Shown here piece by piece: positions 10,856 to 21,735 of a stretch of DNA of 64,000 nt; position 1 is the first letter of the stretch, and every line of letters starts with the position of its first letter. This DNA is from Budorcas taxicolor (Eukaryota; Chordata; Mammalia; Artiodactyla; Bovidae). A model generated the notes under the pieces. It did not search any database and had not been told where the DNA came from. It was given only the letters and a program-made list of their open reading frames with translations. Both the position numbers and the translations under genes were made by a program. The stretch spans positions 13,786,262-13,850,261 of the forward strand of contig NC_068930.1 of NCBI RefSeq assembly GCF_023091745.1, given 5' to 3'.

Positions 10856-12600
10856 GTGGGTAATCACCACCATCAAAGGAAATGGAATAACAAAATAAGT
10901 CAAGAAATATGCAAACAAATTATTGCAATAAAGTAAAATTGCCCTGCAAACTGGGTCTATGTCTTTGTGGGATTAAAAAACAATTTAGAGGGTCTCTGGA
11001 ATGGATTTTGGCAATCACATAATGACTGAGACAAGGAAGAAGATGAATTGTGTTGGTGTCCAGGGGTGTTCTTCTCCCATGTTTAGGTGTGGATTCACAA
11101 ATTTTAGTGACAAAATGATTTATAAAAGTCCGAATTAAGAGCCTTTTCTCTGACAGTATTTACATTTGCATTATATTTTCTTTGTGAAGATTTTGGCCTT
11201 GATCTTTCTCCCACTAGAACAGCGATTCACAATGAAACCATTTGAAACAATCCACACTGAAGCAAGACCTGGGATGTCACTCCCTGGTCACCCAGAGCCA
11301 GCACTCAGTGATTAAACCCATTCAGCGCTGGTCTGCAGGAACAAAAAAAGAAACATAACCTCCTGTCTTCTGCCCTAATTTTTTTTCTTTTTTGAGCAAG
11401 CAAGAAGATATAAAACAGTAGAAACATTACTACTGTCATAGCTAAGGAAATAGAGAGGAGACAAATTATGTATACATACCTGTAACATATGTGTGTGTGT
11501 GTATGTAAGAGATTACATTTATAATTAACATTATTCATGCAAGAAAAGAAAGAAAATAGCTAAATGTTTTACAACTTGAAGTTTATAATATAACATGCAA
11601 ATATAAAAATGTTAACATTTAGTTTCAAAAAACATAGCGTAATTTCTCTTTCCTAAATTAAATTGCAGAATGGAAACTATGATAGCTCAGTTTAAAGAGT
11701 TTCATAATAATTATCAAGATAGGTTAAAAAAATATTGAGGGAAATAAACTGACCCAATAGTTACCATAATTCTCACCTCTGCTTGACACACCAGGAGTTT
11801 TTATAGGAGCAGTTCATTTTTCCGGTTTAGAATGAGGCTGGAATTAATTTAGAATTCACTTGAAGAATTTTCCATTTATAAAAAATATACCATGATATTA
11901 ACTGTGGTTATTTCTGGTATTGGAGATCATGTAGAAAAGTTGTTTTCTTCTTGAAATTCTTCTGCATTTTCCAAGTTTTATATAATAAGCTTGTGCTACT
12001 TAGATAATCAAGTAATTAAGAAAGTTATTTTAGGGGAATAAACTGTTAAACATCATGTTTTCTTTGTATTGAGAAAAAGCAGTTGTATTGAATCAAAAGA
12101 TTAAAGAAGATTGGAGTTCATTTTCACTCAATGAACTACCTAAATTTAGATAATAGCCAACTGTATCAGGTAGTCCATCACAACAGAGGCTGTTTAAATA
12201 GTTGTTTGGGGGGAAGGATATGCATATAATATGTGCATGGGGGGCCAAACACATAACATATGGAAATTCTCTATGAATTGTTTAACCCTTCAAATATTTT
12301 CGACTTTTACCTGGTGAATTTAAGAGCATTGTTTTTATTTTTATTTTTTGAGTAATAATATATTTCATTTGCATGTGAAAATACTTTTTATCCATTTCTG
12401 AACTTCATAATTTTTTTTCTATAGAAAAATCTTGCCTTTTTCTTCTCTCTGTGTGTATACAAAATCTGTTACTCCTTCATAGGTATTAAGTATATTTAGA
12501 CTTGAACGTATATACATTCTCCTGCTTTAGTACTTACAGGGATTTTGGAAGATTCTCACATACTAACTTCTTACAAATTGTAGAAACTAGTTCTGTCTTG
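10856..12600. other. unique non-coding DNA; possible ancient L1 piece at 11880-12030
   Basis: No gene. The block 11880-12030 (GTGGTTATTTCTGG, TTCTTCTGCATTTTCCAAG, TTTATATAATAAGC) resembles an ancient L1 3' end but too weakly to name. A short TGTGTGTG run lies near 11490. The 77-codon antisense frame at 11305-11538 overlaps this simple repeat and has no motif. Confidence 0.35.
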
Positions 12601-13990
12601 GATCTGTGCCCCCCACACCCCCACCAATCTGTTTTATTATTTTACCATTTAAAATGTCCTTATCTTGTTAGCACTTACAGAGGCTCTCTCTAACTATAAC
12701 TTCAGAAACAGATTAAGTTGGCTTTTCAAAACCATCCATCATCAGAGATATGTTTTCGTTCATGTTTTCCTTTGTAAATCATTTTATTCTTGTAAGGTGT
12801 CTCTGGATGCTGGCATAATAATAGGCTATATAAATGATTTTATCCTATATTTGTGTTGTATATACTTTATTGTAATAGCACTCTCGGGTCAAAAGCAGCC
12901 AATATTATTCCGATTAATTCCTGTCTAGACACTCATAAATTGTCCTTTAATTTGCAGAGAGAAAACGAAGTCATATGAAGCATAACCTTTCCTGGCTGTA
13001 GGAACTGCACCTGGTTTTTCTGGGCAATAGGAAGCCCGCCTCCTCGCGTCCTTCAAAGCAGCAGGCTCACAGCTACAAGGGTGAGCGTCGGGTTTTCTAT
13101 GCTTGGCCCAGGTAGCCAGCCAAGTCCTGCCAGTTGGCACGCTGTCCTCAAAAGGAAAACACAAAACCTAATCCCCCAACACACTTTCAGACAAACACTC
13201 ATTTTATTTACTCATATTCATCTCCCCAGAAGGAAAAAAAAAAGGAGGAGAAAATAGCTTGCTTAATCCCAATACTAACACAATATTGATTCACATTCAT
13301 GTTCCCTATTTATTGACGTGCACTGCATACAATGGGGGCTCTCATTTAGGTGACTGTGTTGAGAGGGGGAGGCACAATTGCATTAGAGAAAGAGATGAAG
13401 CACACAGTTTATACAGCCTTAATTTTATGTAATATAAACCTTTCAGACTCTGCACATAGGAGTGAAAATGTATGTCCTAATGAAAAGCCAAATGCATACC
13501 AAATAGATTTATCTTAAAGCTAATTATGGCTGTGGAATATCTGTCCTGCAAAGTCCACCATCATTTCCTAAACTTGTATAATGAAATTAACTTCCTTCAT
13601 TTTGCAACAGCTTTCTGTATATCTCATTAACCAACTGTAAATGCTTTTGTGCTTGAGAGCAGAGCATGGGGTTTTGTTTTGTGACATCTAGTGTTCAATG
13701 TTTTGAAATTATGCAGGTGGTGTGTAATGCTGTAGGCTAACTATATACAGAGCTGGAGTATATATTGAACACCAGACGACATATACGTATTACTAGCATA
13801 TGGCTTCTGCAAGAAGAAAGCAGATATGAAAAACACCGCACTCTTTTTTTTGCCCCTTGGAAATTTTTATTGCCTAGTGGCAGCTGTATTTAATAAAATA
13901 TTAGTAGCCACTTGAGGTTTAAAGGTGTAACACAATTCCATTTCAATATAACAATTCCATAAATTCAAATATGAAAACTTCATAGAAGCA
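12600..13990. other. repeat-poor block, candidate conserved regulatory DNA
   Basis: About 1.4 kb with no recognised transposon, containing a small CpG-richer patch (12957-13160, seven CpGs by my count) followed by AT-rich sequence with several TAAT-containing words such as GCTAATTATGGCTG near 13520. In a window where most kilobases hold transposons this looks protected, but conservation cannot be judged from one sequence. No exon is evident. Confidence 0.3.
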
Positions 13991-14006
13991 TGATATGGCT
14001 ATAATT

Positions 14007-14023
14007 AAAAAAAAAAAAAAAAA
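14007..14023. repeat. A-run
   Basis: Seventeen consecutive A residues after TAATT; no SINE or L1 body was recognised immediately upstream. Confidence 0.9.
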
Positions 14024-14055
14024 CCTTGGTATGTGCTTTCAAAAAACAAATTTAG

Positions 14056-14167
14056 AGTTCAAAAAGGAGGGGATGTATGTATTCCTATGGCTGATTCATG
14101 TTGAGGTTTGAGAGAAAACAACAAAACTCTGTAAAGCAATTATCCTTCAATTAAAACAAAACAAAAC
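14056..14167 (+). mobile_element. L1 (bovine type) 3' tail, very short
   Basis: A 112-bp 5'-truncated L1 end (GGAGGGGATGTATGTATTCC, GGCTGATTCATGTTGAGG, CTGTAAAGCAATTATCCTTC, then an (AAAAC)n tail). The direct repeat AAAAAACAAATTTAG is perfect at 14041-14055 and 14168-14182, so the insertion is precisely bounded. Confidence 0.85.
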
Positions 14168-14182
14168 AAAAAACAAATTTAG

Positions 14183-14914
14183 GGCACTTTGTACCTGTAG
14201 TCAATCTATAATGTGGAGTTCAGGTGATCATTCACAGGTTTGAAAGTTGAAAGTGATTCTAGAGGCCTCTATAACAGAGACTGATGGTTTAATTTGTTGT
14301 TGTTTTTTAAATCACTAAACCAGCAACACAGTCGTCTACCCAGTGCCTGCAAATAACTTTCTTCCCTTCCTAATTCCTTTATGCCTCTTCAAGTCTTCTA
14401 TCTTTCGAGACTATCAAATACAAAAGTGCTTAAGAAGCTGTGAAGCTCCACACAAATCTTAAGCTTTATTGTTGTCATTTGCAAGTTCATAAAGAAATAA
14501 TACCCCCCCTTTAACCACCCTGTCCAATCTATTCTGGTGTAGTCAAGGTCTCAGAGAGGCAGAGACACGTATTGACTGAGAGGCTTTGTATTGGAATGAT
14601 TTTGGGTGGTCCCCTTTTCCTATGAAATTATTCAGACAAAATGAAGAGGGAAATAGCCCTTTTCTGGAGGAAGGTTGTACATTTATAGATAGCTGGCAAA
14701 GAATCTAGAGGAAACAGAACATGAAAAGATTCAGAGTTTTAAGAGACATGGGTTCATTCAAAGAGTGTGTCTTTGAGCGTGGCCAGAGGAGAAGCAGAGG
14801 TGACAGTGCCTTCCAAAGGGCTCATCTAGCCCCCAGCGGAGTTTCGATTGCCGAGCATAGTGTTTTTTAAAATGTATAAATGCTTCAAGATTGTACACAC
14901 TCTTTCTAGTCTAT
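14183..14914. other. unique non-coding DNA, no gene seen
   Basis: No recognised repeat and no open frame with a motif. Confidence 0.4.
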
Positions 14915-14923
14915 CACAATCCC

Positions 14924-15274
14924 CTTGTTCACTTGCTAAGTTATGTCGGATTCTTTGTGACCCCATGGACTGCAGCATGCCAGTCTTCCCTGTTCTTCGT
15001 TATCTCCCAGACTTTACTCAAACTCATGTCCCTTGGGCCAGTGATGCCATCCAACCATCTCATCCTCTGTTACACCCTTCTCATCCCAGCTTCAATTTTT
15101 CCCAGCATCAGGGTCTTTTCCAATGAGTTGGCTCTTCACATCAGGTGGCCAAAGTATTGGAGCTTCAGCTTCAGCATTAGTCCTTTCAATGAATATTCAG
15201 TGTTGATTTCTTTTAAGAATGACTGGTTTGATCTCCTTGCAGTCCAAGGGACTCTCAAGAATCTTCTCCAACGC
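14924..15274 (-). mobile_element. BovB LINE 3' fragment
   Basis: Reverse-sense BovB 3' end: CACTTGCTAAGTTATGTCGG, TTTGTGACCCCATGG, CAGTGATGCCATCCAACC, CCAGCATCAGGGTCTTTTCC, AAAGTATTGGAGCTTCAGC and AGTCCAAGGGACTCTCAAGA. The repeat CACAATCCC at 14915-14923 and 15275-15283 fits a TSD, although its first bases also match BovB. Antisense frames at 14848-15298 are shadows. Confidence 0.9.
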
Positions 15275-15477
15275 CACAATCCCTATGATTCCCTGTAAGC
15301 TTATACCTGAGACATTCTAGGTCAAAATCCCTAACCTAAGACATGGGGAAAATGAAAGACAGGAGGGGGCACATGTGCAAGAGTAGAAACTTAAGTGCAA
15401 GGATGAAATTATATCAGATCAAGACAACAGCCCTCCCGGGACCTGCAAAGGGAGTGTCCTGGAAGGGTTCTAAGCGC

Positions 15478-15580
15478 TGTTGCTGTTTAGTCCCTTAGTT
15501 GTGTGTGATGCTTTGAGACCCCATGGACTGTAGCCCTCTAGGCTCACCTCTCCATGGGATTTCCCAAGCATGGTTCCACT
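15478..15580 (-). mobile_element. partial Bov-tA SINE
   Basis: Reverse-sense tail only: TGTTTAGTCCCTTAGTTGTG, TTTGAGACCCCATGGACTGT, CTAGGCTCACCTCTCCATGG, GATTTCCCAAGCA. Diverged and truncated. Confidence 0.7.
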
Positions 15581-15584
15581 TTTA

Positions 15585-16025
15585 TTCAAAAGATTATTTG
15601 GGTGGGGCAGTAAAAAGAATGGTATGGAATAGAGAGCAGGGAATACAGCTCAAGAATCTTTGGAAATAGCCCCAGAAAGAAAGAGAAGGTGAAGGACAGA
15701 CTAAAAGCTGCATCCCAGGGCACATGGAGAAGGTAAGAATTCTGGACATGTTAGTGAAGTAGGTCAACAGAGGTTGATACTGCCTGAAAGGAAAACCCAG
15801 AAGTTAATGGAAAGTTTTATATAATTTTAAATGTATAAGTTTATATACAAAATTGAATGAGAAGCAAATAACAGAGATGGAGAAGAATTTGAGGAAGACA
15901 ATAGTAAGTTTTCTGTATAGGTAAGATGTTAGGTGAAGATGATCAGCTCAGAATCAGAATGCAACTTTGGAAAGCAGTATTGGCTGAAGATATACACTTG
16001 ATGGTGAATTGTAGGAATTTCAGTG
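15585..16025. other. unique non-coding DNA, no gene seen
   Basis: Purine-rich in places, with no recognised repeat. Confidence 0.35.
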
Positions 16026-16936
16026 AACATCAGGGCTGTATATTGCCACCCTGCTTATTAACTTATGTGCAGAGTACATCATGAGAAATGCCAGGCTGGA
16101 TGAAGTACAAGCTAGACTCAAGGCTGCCAGAAGAAATATCAATAACCTCAGATATGCAGATGACAATGCACTTATGGCAGAAAGCGAAGAAGGACTAAAG
16201 AGCTTCTTGATGAAAGTGAAAGAGTACAGTGAAAAAGTTAGCTTAGAACTTAACATTCAAAAAGCTAAGATCATGGCATCCGGTCCCATCACTTCACATC
16301 AAATAGATGGAGAAATAGTGGAAATAGTGACGGACTTTATTTTTCTGGGCTCCCAAATCACTGTGCATGGTGACTAAAGCCATGAAATTAAAAGACTCTT
16401 GCTCTTTGGAAGAAAAGCTATGACCGGCCTAGGAAGTATATTAAAAAGCAGAGACACTACTTTGTCAACAAAGGTCCATCTAGTCAAAGCTATGGTTTTT
16501 CCAGTAATCATGTATGGATGTGAGAGTTGGACTATAAAGAAAACTGAGCACAGAAGAACTGATGCTTTAGAAATGTGGTATTCGAGATGACTCTTGAGAC
16601 TTTCTTGCACTACAAAGAGATCCAACCAGTCCATTCTAAAGGAGATCACTCCTGAATATTCATTGGAAGGACTGATGCTGAAGCTGAAACTCCAATACTT
16701 TGGCCACCTGATGTGAAGAACTGACTCATTGGAAAAGACTCTGATGCTGGGAAAGATTGATGGCAGGAGGAGAAGGGGACGACAGAGGATGAGATGGTTG
16801 GATGGCATCACTGACTCAATGGACATGAGTTTGAGTAAACTTCAGGAGTTGATGATGACAGGGAAGCTTGGCATGCTGTAGTCCATGGGGTCACAAAGAG
16901 TTGGACACAACTGAGCGACTGAACTGAACTGAATCT
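16026..16936 (+). mobile_element. BovB LINE, includes reverse-transcriptase YADD segment
   Basis: Plus-strand BovB of about 910 bp, 5'-truncated inside the reverse transcriptase. The frame 16081-16377 reads INNLRYADDNALMAESEEGL, with the catalytic YADD at 16153-16164, then LELNIQKAKIMASGPITSHQ and FIFLGSQI before a TAA stop; a second in-frame piece carries GRKAMTGLGSILKSRDTTL and MYGCESWTIKK up to a TGA at 16588-16590. The copy therefore has several stops and is inactive. It ends in the GAACTGAACTGAA tail. No clear TSD. Confidence 0.92.
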
Positions 16937-16970
16937 TACTTGGAAAAATAATACCCAGTGAGGAGGGAAA

Positions 16971-17185
16971 GGGCTTCCCTGATGGATCAAGCTGTAAAGA
17001 ATCCACCTGAAAAGCAGGAGATACAGGAGACGGTGGTTCAACCCCTGGATCAGGAAGATCCCCTGGAGAAGGAAATGGCAACCCCTCCAGTATTTTTGCC
17101 TGGGAAATCCCGTGGACAGAGGAGCCTGGTGGCCTACAGTTCATGGGATCACAAAGTGTCAGACATGACTAAACATTCATGTACA
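16971..17185 (+). mobile_element. Bov-tA SINE
   Basis: Starts GGGCTTCCCTGATGGATCAA, contains ATCAGGAAGATCCCCTGGAG and GACAGAGGAGCCTGGTGG, and ends after GTCAGACATGACTAAAC. The direct repeat TGAGGAGGGAAA is perfect at 16959-16970 and 17186-17197; a third copy of the same word starts at 17202. Confidence 0.9.
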
Positions 17186-17334
17186 TGAGGAGGGAAACAC
17201 GTGAGGAGGGAAAAGGGTGAGGGATGGCTCCCCTGGGAATAACAGTGTTCCAATATTGACTCAATGAGGAAGTCAAAACAGAGACTGAGAAATAATAGTT
17301 ATTAAAAAGGTAGAAAGGTAAAAAGGTAAAAAGT

Positions 17335-18300
17335 TCAGGAAGCAACAGTTAGAACTGCACATGGAACAACAGACTGGTTCCAAATAGGAAAAGGAGTGTG
17401 TTAAGGCTGTACATTGTCACCCTGCTTATTTAATTTATATGCAGAGTACATCATGAGAAACACTGGGCTGGAAGAAGCACAAGCTGGAATCAAGATTGCC
17501 AGGAGACATATCAATAACCTCAGATACGCAGATGACACCACCCTGATGGCAGAAAGTGAAGAGGAACTAAAAGCCTCTTGATGAAAGTGAAAGAGGAGAG
17601 TGAAAAGTTGGCTTAAAGCTCAACATTCAGAAAACGAAGATCTGGTCCCATCACTTCATGGGAAATAGATGGGGAAACAGTGGGAGCAGTGTCAGACTTT
17701 ATGTTTTGGGGCTCCAAAATCACTGCAGATGGTGACTGCAGCCATGAAATTAAAAGATGCTTACTCCTTGGAAGGAAAGTTATGACCAACCTAGATAGCA
17801 TATTGAAAAGCAGAGATATTACTTTGCCAACAAATGTCCGTCTAGTCAAGGCTATGGTTTTTCCAGTAGTCATGTGTGGATGTGAGACTTGGACTGTGAG
17901 GAAAGCTGAGCATCAAAGAATTGATGCTTTTGAAGTGTGGTGTTGGAGAAGACTCTTGAGAGTCCCTTGGACTGCAAAGAGATCCAACCAGTCCATTCTA
18001 AAGGAGATCAGTCCTGGGTGCTCTTTGGAAGCAATGATGCTAAAGCTGAAACTCCAGTACTTTGGCCACCTGATGTGAAGAGCCGACTCATTGGAAAAGA
18101 GTCTGATGCTGGGAGGGATTGGGGGCAGGAGGAGAAGGGGATGACAGAGGATGAGATGGCTGGATGGCATCACCGACTCAATGGACATGAGTTTGAGTGA
18201 AGTCCAGGAGTTGGTGATGGACAGGGAGGCCTGGCGTGCTGCGATTCATGGGTTTGCAAAGAATCGGACACGACTGAGCAACTGAACTGAACTGAACTGA
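17335..18300 (+). mobile_element. BovB LINE, includes reverse-transcriptase YADD segment
   Basis: Plus-strand BovB of about 965 bp, starting inside the reverse transcriptase (AGGAAGCAACAGTTAGAACT onward) with YADD at 17524-17535. Relative to the other copies it has small deletions near 17572, 17607 and 17640 that break the frame; the frame 17680-18078 then reads ITADGDCSHEIKRCLLLGRK through WCWRRLLRVPWTAKRSNQSI to LKLQYFGHLM and a TGA. The tail is (CTGAA)n. The word AAAAGGTAGA (17305-17314) / AAAAGGCAGA (18301-18310) is the likely TSD, and is shared with the CHR SINE that follows. Confidence 0.92.
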
Positions 18301-18310
18301 AAAAGGCAGA

Positions 18311-18667
18311 GGGACTTCCCTGGTGATCCAGTGGTTAAGACTCTGCACTTTCAGTATAGCAGTTATAGGTTTGATCACTGGCTGGGGAACTAAGATCCAG
18401 TGTGCCTCATAGTGAAAGGGAAGTCTCTCAATCATGTCCAACTCTTTGCGACCCCATGGACTCTAGCCTACAAGGCTCCTCTGTCCATGGGATTTTCCAG
18501 GCAAGAGTACTGGAGTGGGTTGCCATTTCCTTCTTCAGGGGATCTTCCCAACCCAGGGATCAAACCCAGGTCTCCCACATTGCAGGCAGACACTACCATC
18601 TGAGCTCCCAAGGAAGGCAATGTGCTTCATGGTGCAGCCAAAAACTAAAATAAAATAAATGTTTTTT
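18311..18667 (+). mobile_element. CHR SINE, split by a Bov-tA insertion
   Basis: The tRNA-like head GGACTTCCCTGGTGATCCAG, GTTAAGACTCTGCACTTTCA and GGCTGGGGAACTAAGATCC (18311-18414) is resumed after the inserted SINE by GCTTCATGGTGCAGCCAAAAAC and an A-rich tail (18621-18667). Flanking repeats AAAAGGCAGA (18301-18310) and AAAAGGTAGA (18668-18677) fit a TSD. CHR SINEs are older than ruminant Bov-tA, in agreement with the nesting order. Confidence 0.85.
18415..18620 (-). mobile_element. Bov-tA SINE inserted in the CHR SINE
   Basis: Reverse-sense Bov-tA: AAGTCTCTCAATCATGTCCA, TTTGCGACCCCATGGACTCT, GATTTTCCAGGCAAGAGTAC, CCCAACCCAGGGATCAAACC, CTACCATCTGAGCTCCCAAG. Target duplication TGTGCCTCATAGTG (18401-18414) / TGTGCTTCATGGTG (18621-18634), two mismatches in 14. 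Confidence 0.92.
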
Positions 18668-18679
18668 AAAAGGTAGAAA

Positions 18680-20050
18680 ATCCAGAGAAAGGGTCTAAGA
18701 TAATACTGAGATGCGTTGCTTAATGCTGTGTGCCATCCTGTACGATGCCAGGGAGATGGATTCCCAAAGGAATACTCTAACCTGCAGCTTCTTATTGTCT
18801 TTTGATAAGATTTGTTGTTGTCATTGTTTATACATTAACTTAATGTTTAGCCAAGTGAGCAGAGCCCATTTTGAATACATTGAGAACAGTCACTGAGAAC
18901 AGTTCTTTCTAAACAAATCAACCCCTTCCCCCACCCAAACAGCTTTGCTGGAACAGCCTGTTTGTTTTGAGATGCATTTCATTCCTGTTGTGTGTTGACT
19001 CGATTACAATGTTCTAAGTGACCCCATTAATTTTCTTCAAAATGCTGTGATAAGGCTGGAGCTCAGGAAACAGGACTTGAGAAGTTCAGGATTTAAATCA
19101 AGATGAACTTTAAAATAGAGAACTTGAACCAAATTCCCATCTCTAATCCAGGAAAGAAGAATCACATGGCCCAACTGGGTTGAACTTTTGTTTTGTTTTG
19201 TTTGGTTTTGCAGCAGACTTTTCCAAAGGAGGGTCAGGAACAGAAATTACTGTTGCTATGGTAACTTCTGAGCTTTTAGTTTGTGTGTGTGTGTGTGTGT
19301 GTTTGTGTGCGTATGTGTTTTCTATCTTGTTTTTGCAGTTCCAAAGTAAGATAAAGCTTGCTAAAAATTCAGTATTTTTTTCTAGTAGCTAGGAGAAAAA
19401 AAAATATATCAAATTTTACTTTGAGGTCAGTGCTTTTTTTTTCATATATATTAAGACATGATGGAATTATTTAATTACCTTTGCTAGCAAGTTTACAGAC
19501 AAGCATAGCCCTCTCTTATTGCATATCCACAAATAGGATTATTTACATCCAATCTAAGGAGTGCTGACTGGTGTCATTGGAAGCTGACGCTGTATCAGCA
19601 TTTAAATTCCCACTTTTCTGGGCAAAAACCCAACTGAATGATTCAATTAAACTCTTTATGTTATATATTATCCAGAAGTTCACAATATAAAGTGATTCTC
19701 CCAGTTAAAATCCCTGCCTTTATGATTGCAATTTGGTAGCAAGACAATTTCCAAGGACTATTTTACTTGAACTGCAATGAAAATGTTAGGCCATAACATA
19801 CTTTTTGATGCAGGTTTTGTGAACGGCACTCCAAAATCAACCATTATTTCAAGCACATGCAATAAATAACCTTCATTATTCATCAGAGTGCAAATATGTG
19901 TTTGTGTTTGCAAATATGGTGGTTTCCTGAGCAAAGAAGCTGGCAATCAACAGCTCCTTCAGCCATTTAAGGAGGTAACAAATGGATGTCAGCCTCTTTA
20001 ATTGGGAAAGACCATCTCCAGAGAGACAAACAGCCCATCCTTCAGCATAG
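18680..20050. other. repeat-poor block, candidate conserved regulatory DNA
   Basis: Nearly 1.4 kb without a recognised transposon apart from simple repeats. The part 19500-20030 is AT-rich with balanced composition and words such as CAATTAAACTC, TTGCAATTTGGTAG and CATTATTCATCAG, a texture typical of vertebrate non-coding conserved elements. No exon signal. Conservation is an inference to be tested. Confidence 0.3.
19282..19302. repeat. (GT)n microsatellite
   Basis: About ten GT units followed by imperfect GTTTGTGTGCGTATGTG. Confidence 0.9.
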
Positions 20051-20130
20051 ACTTTGTTTATTGCTTCTACCCAGTACCTAGGAGCGTGTCATATTGTAGA
20101 CACTCAACTAATATGTATTGAATAAGCAAG
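20050..20130 (+). mobile_element. possible L2 LINE 3' end
   Basis: CCCAGTACCTAGGAGCGTG, ACACTCAACTAATATGTATT and GAATAAG follow the 3'-terminal order of L2 (cost of about 80 bp only). Could equally be a MIR-related end. Confidence 0.35.
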
Positions 20131-20474
20131 ACTTAACCTAGATCCCCTAGTAACCTTGGAGGTGTAATTTTTCCAATGATTTTAAAGGAATTTATTTTCT
20201 GTTTGTTTTGAAATTATCAACCACACCCAAACTCTTTTAACAAAATTAACCAATTAGATTTAGCATATTGTAATTCTGAGACTGAAATGCTAAAGAATTT
20301 CTTTCTTTGAAGATGCTTTTGCCAGCTGCCTAATATCCTTTCTCTTTTTAAGAGAAGGAAAGTCAAAAATATTTATACTGAGATTCCAAATGTACATAAA
20401 CACAGAAATAATATATCAGCCATATTGGATGGATAAATCCAACAAGTCCGGTAAAGCCATTTGGTGTCATTTAC

Positions 20475-20525
20475 TTTCAGCATTTCAATGTCTTTCAGCA
20501 TTTCAATGTCTTTCAGCATTTTCTG
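20475..20525. repeat. 18-bp tandem repeat, 2.8 copies
   Basis: Unit TTTCAGCATTTCAATGTC occurs at 20475-20492 and 20493-20510 with a partial third copy (TTTCAGCATTTTC) from 20511. Not part of any transposon I recognise. Confidence 0.95.
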
Positions 20526-20684
20526 TTCGAACTCCTTCAGCTCCAGACCCCATCACATGGGTTTCTTTGTCAATTTAACATTTCTTGCTCCTGCCTTTGG
20601 GCTGATGAAACATCTCAGCCTCCTGTGTGTAACCCTGCAACCTCACCACTCCAGCTTCTTCATTAGAATTATGCTGGGTGGTTG

Positions 20685-20778
20685 GTTTGTTCATGCATTT
20701 AACCAGAAAAATTTAAGTGTTAATCACATGTCATCTACTGTGCTATGTGCTACACACTTGGACACATGGATGAATAAT
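20685..20778 (-). mobile_element. possible L2/MIR-type fragment
   Basis: TTTGTTCATGCATTTAACCA, ATCTACTGTGCTATGTGCTA and CACTTGG follow the reverse sense of the common L2/MIR terminal block. Adjacent to the MaLR LTR. Confidence 0.35.
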
Positions 20779-21139
20779 TGTCACTAAATATTTACCCCCA
20801 ACTCCCCTCCAAAATCATGCACTGAAACCCTAACCCCCAGGGTAATGATATTTGGAGGTGGGGCGTTTGGGAGAGAATTGGGTATAGACAAGGCCATGAG
20901 TGAGGCCCTCATGATGGGCCCTTATAAGAAGAGAGACCAGAGTGCTTTTCTCCACTATGTAAGGACACAGAGAGAAGCTGTTGGTCTTCAAGTCAAAAAG
21001 AAGGCCCTCACTAAGAAGCGTACCACACTAGCACTCTAATCTGGGACCTCTAGGTCCAGAACTGTGAGAAAACACAATTTTGTCATTTGAGCCACCTTAT
21101 CTATGGCATTTAGTTCTAGCTTCTGAGCAGACTAAGACA
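20779..21139 (+). mobile_element. MLT1-type MaLR (ERVL) solo LTR
   Basis: An ancient retrovirus-like LTR of about 360 bp with the typical order: TGTCACTAAATATTTACCCC, GAAACCCTAACCCCCAGGGT, GATATTTGGAGGTGGGGCGT, GGCCCTCATGATGGGCCCTT, ATAAGAAGAGAGACCAGAG, ACTATGTAAGGACACAGAGA, TCCAGAACTGTGAGAAAAC, and the terminal GACTAAGACA. No internal sequence is next to it, so it is a solo LTR. The open frame at 20845-21039 is a chance reading of the LTR. Confidence 0.85.
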
Positions 21140-21259
21140 AACTCTAAAGTCTCTACCTCTCGATGCCAAGAGTTGATATATAACATCAGCCAAATCCAAT
21201 GTAGTAGTGTCATAACTCCAGAGAAGAAAGAAGTTAACTGCCTAGAGCAGTCACAGATG

Positions 21260-21490
21260 AGTGAACATTTATGATTAGTTTTGAAGGGGTGTACTAAAAA
21301 TAGAAATTTGGTAGAGTGAATTCTTTGTGGAAGATGCAGAATGTGCAAAGGTCTGGAATCATGCAAAGGTGTGGCGTATTCAGGGAACAGTCATATGTTT
21401 AGTGTAGGTAAGATATAGACTTGGTCAGACCAGAGATGAAGATGAAAAGATAGGCTAGTCAGATTGAGAAAAGTCAAAGTTTCTTTGCTA
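21260..21490 (-). mobile_element. possible L2 LINE 3' fragment
   Basis: GAATGTGCAAAGGTCTGGAA, GGCGTATTCAGGGAACAGTC and GAATTTAAGCTTCATCTC follow the reverse sense of the L2 3' region. Strongly diverged. Confidence 0.35.
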
Positions 21491-21534
21491 AGGAATTTAA
21501 GCTTCATCTCATCCCATTAAAAAGGTGGCAGGGG

Positions 21535-21735
21535 AAAATGAATGTATGGTTGCCACAGAGAAGGGATAGTTAGAGAATTTGGAAAGGTCATGTACACACT
21601 GCTATATTCAAAATGGATGAACAACAAGGATATTGTCTAGGACATGGAACTCTGCTCAATGTTATGTGGCAACCTGGATAGGAGGGGGATTTGGGTGATG
21701 AATGGATACATGCATATGTATATCTGAGTCCTTTT
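21535..21735 (+). mobile_element. L1 3'-end fragment
   Basis: GAATGTATGGTTGCCACAGA, CATGTACACACTGCTATATT, GGAACTCTGCTCAATGTTAT, GCAACCTGGATAGGAGGGG and ATGGATACATGCATATGTAT are in the order of a ruminant L1 3' UTR. The terminal block is missing; the fragment stops at an 18-bp direct repeat (21731-21748 and 21758-21775). Confidence 0.65.

Noticed and set aside
13020..13160. Possible CpG island promoter
   Set aside because: Only about seven CpGs in 200 bp and no transcript evidence; kept as a weak observation within the repeat-poor block.
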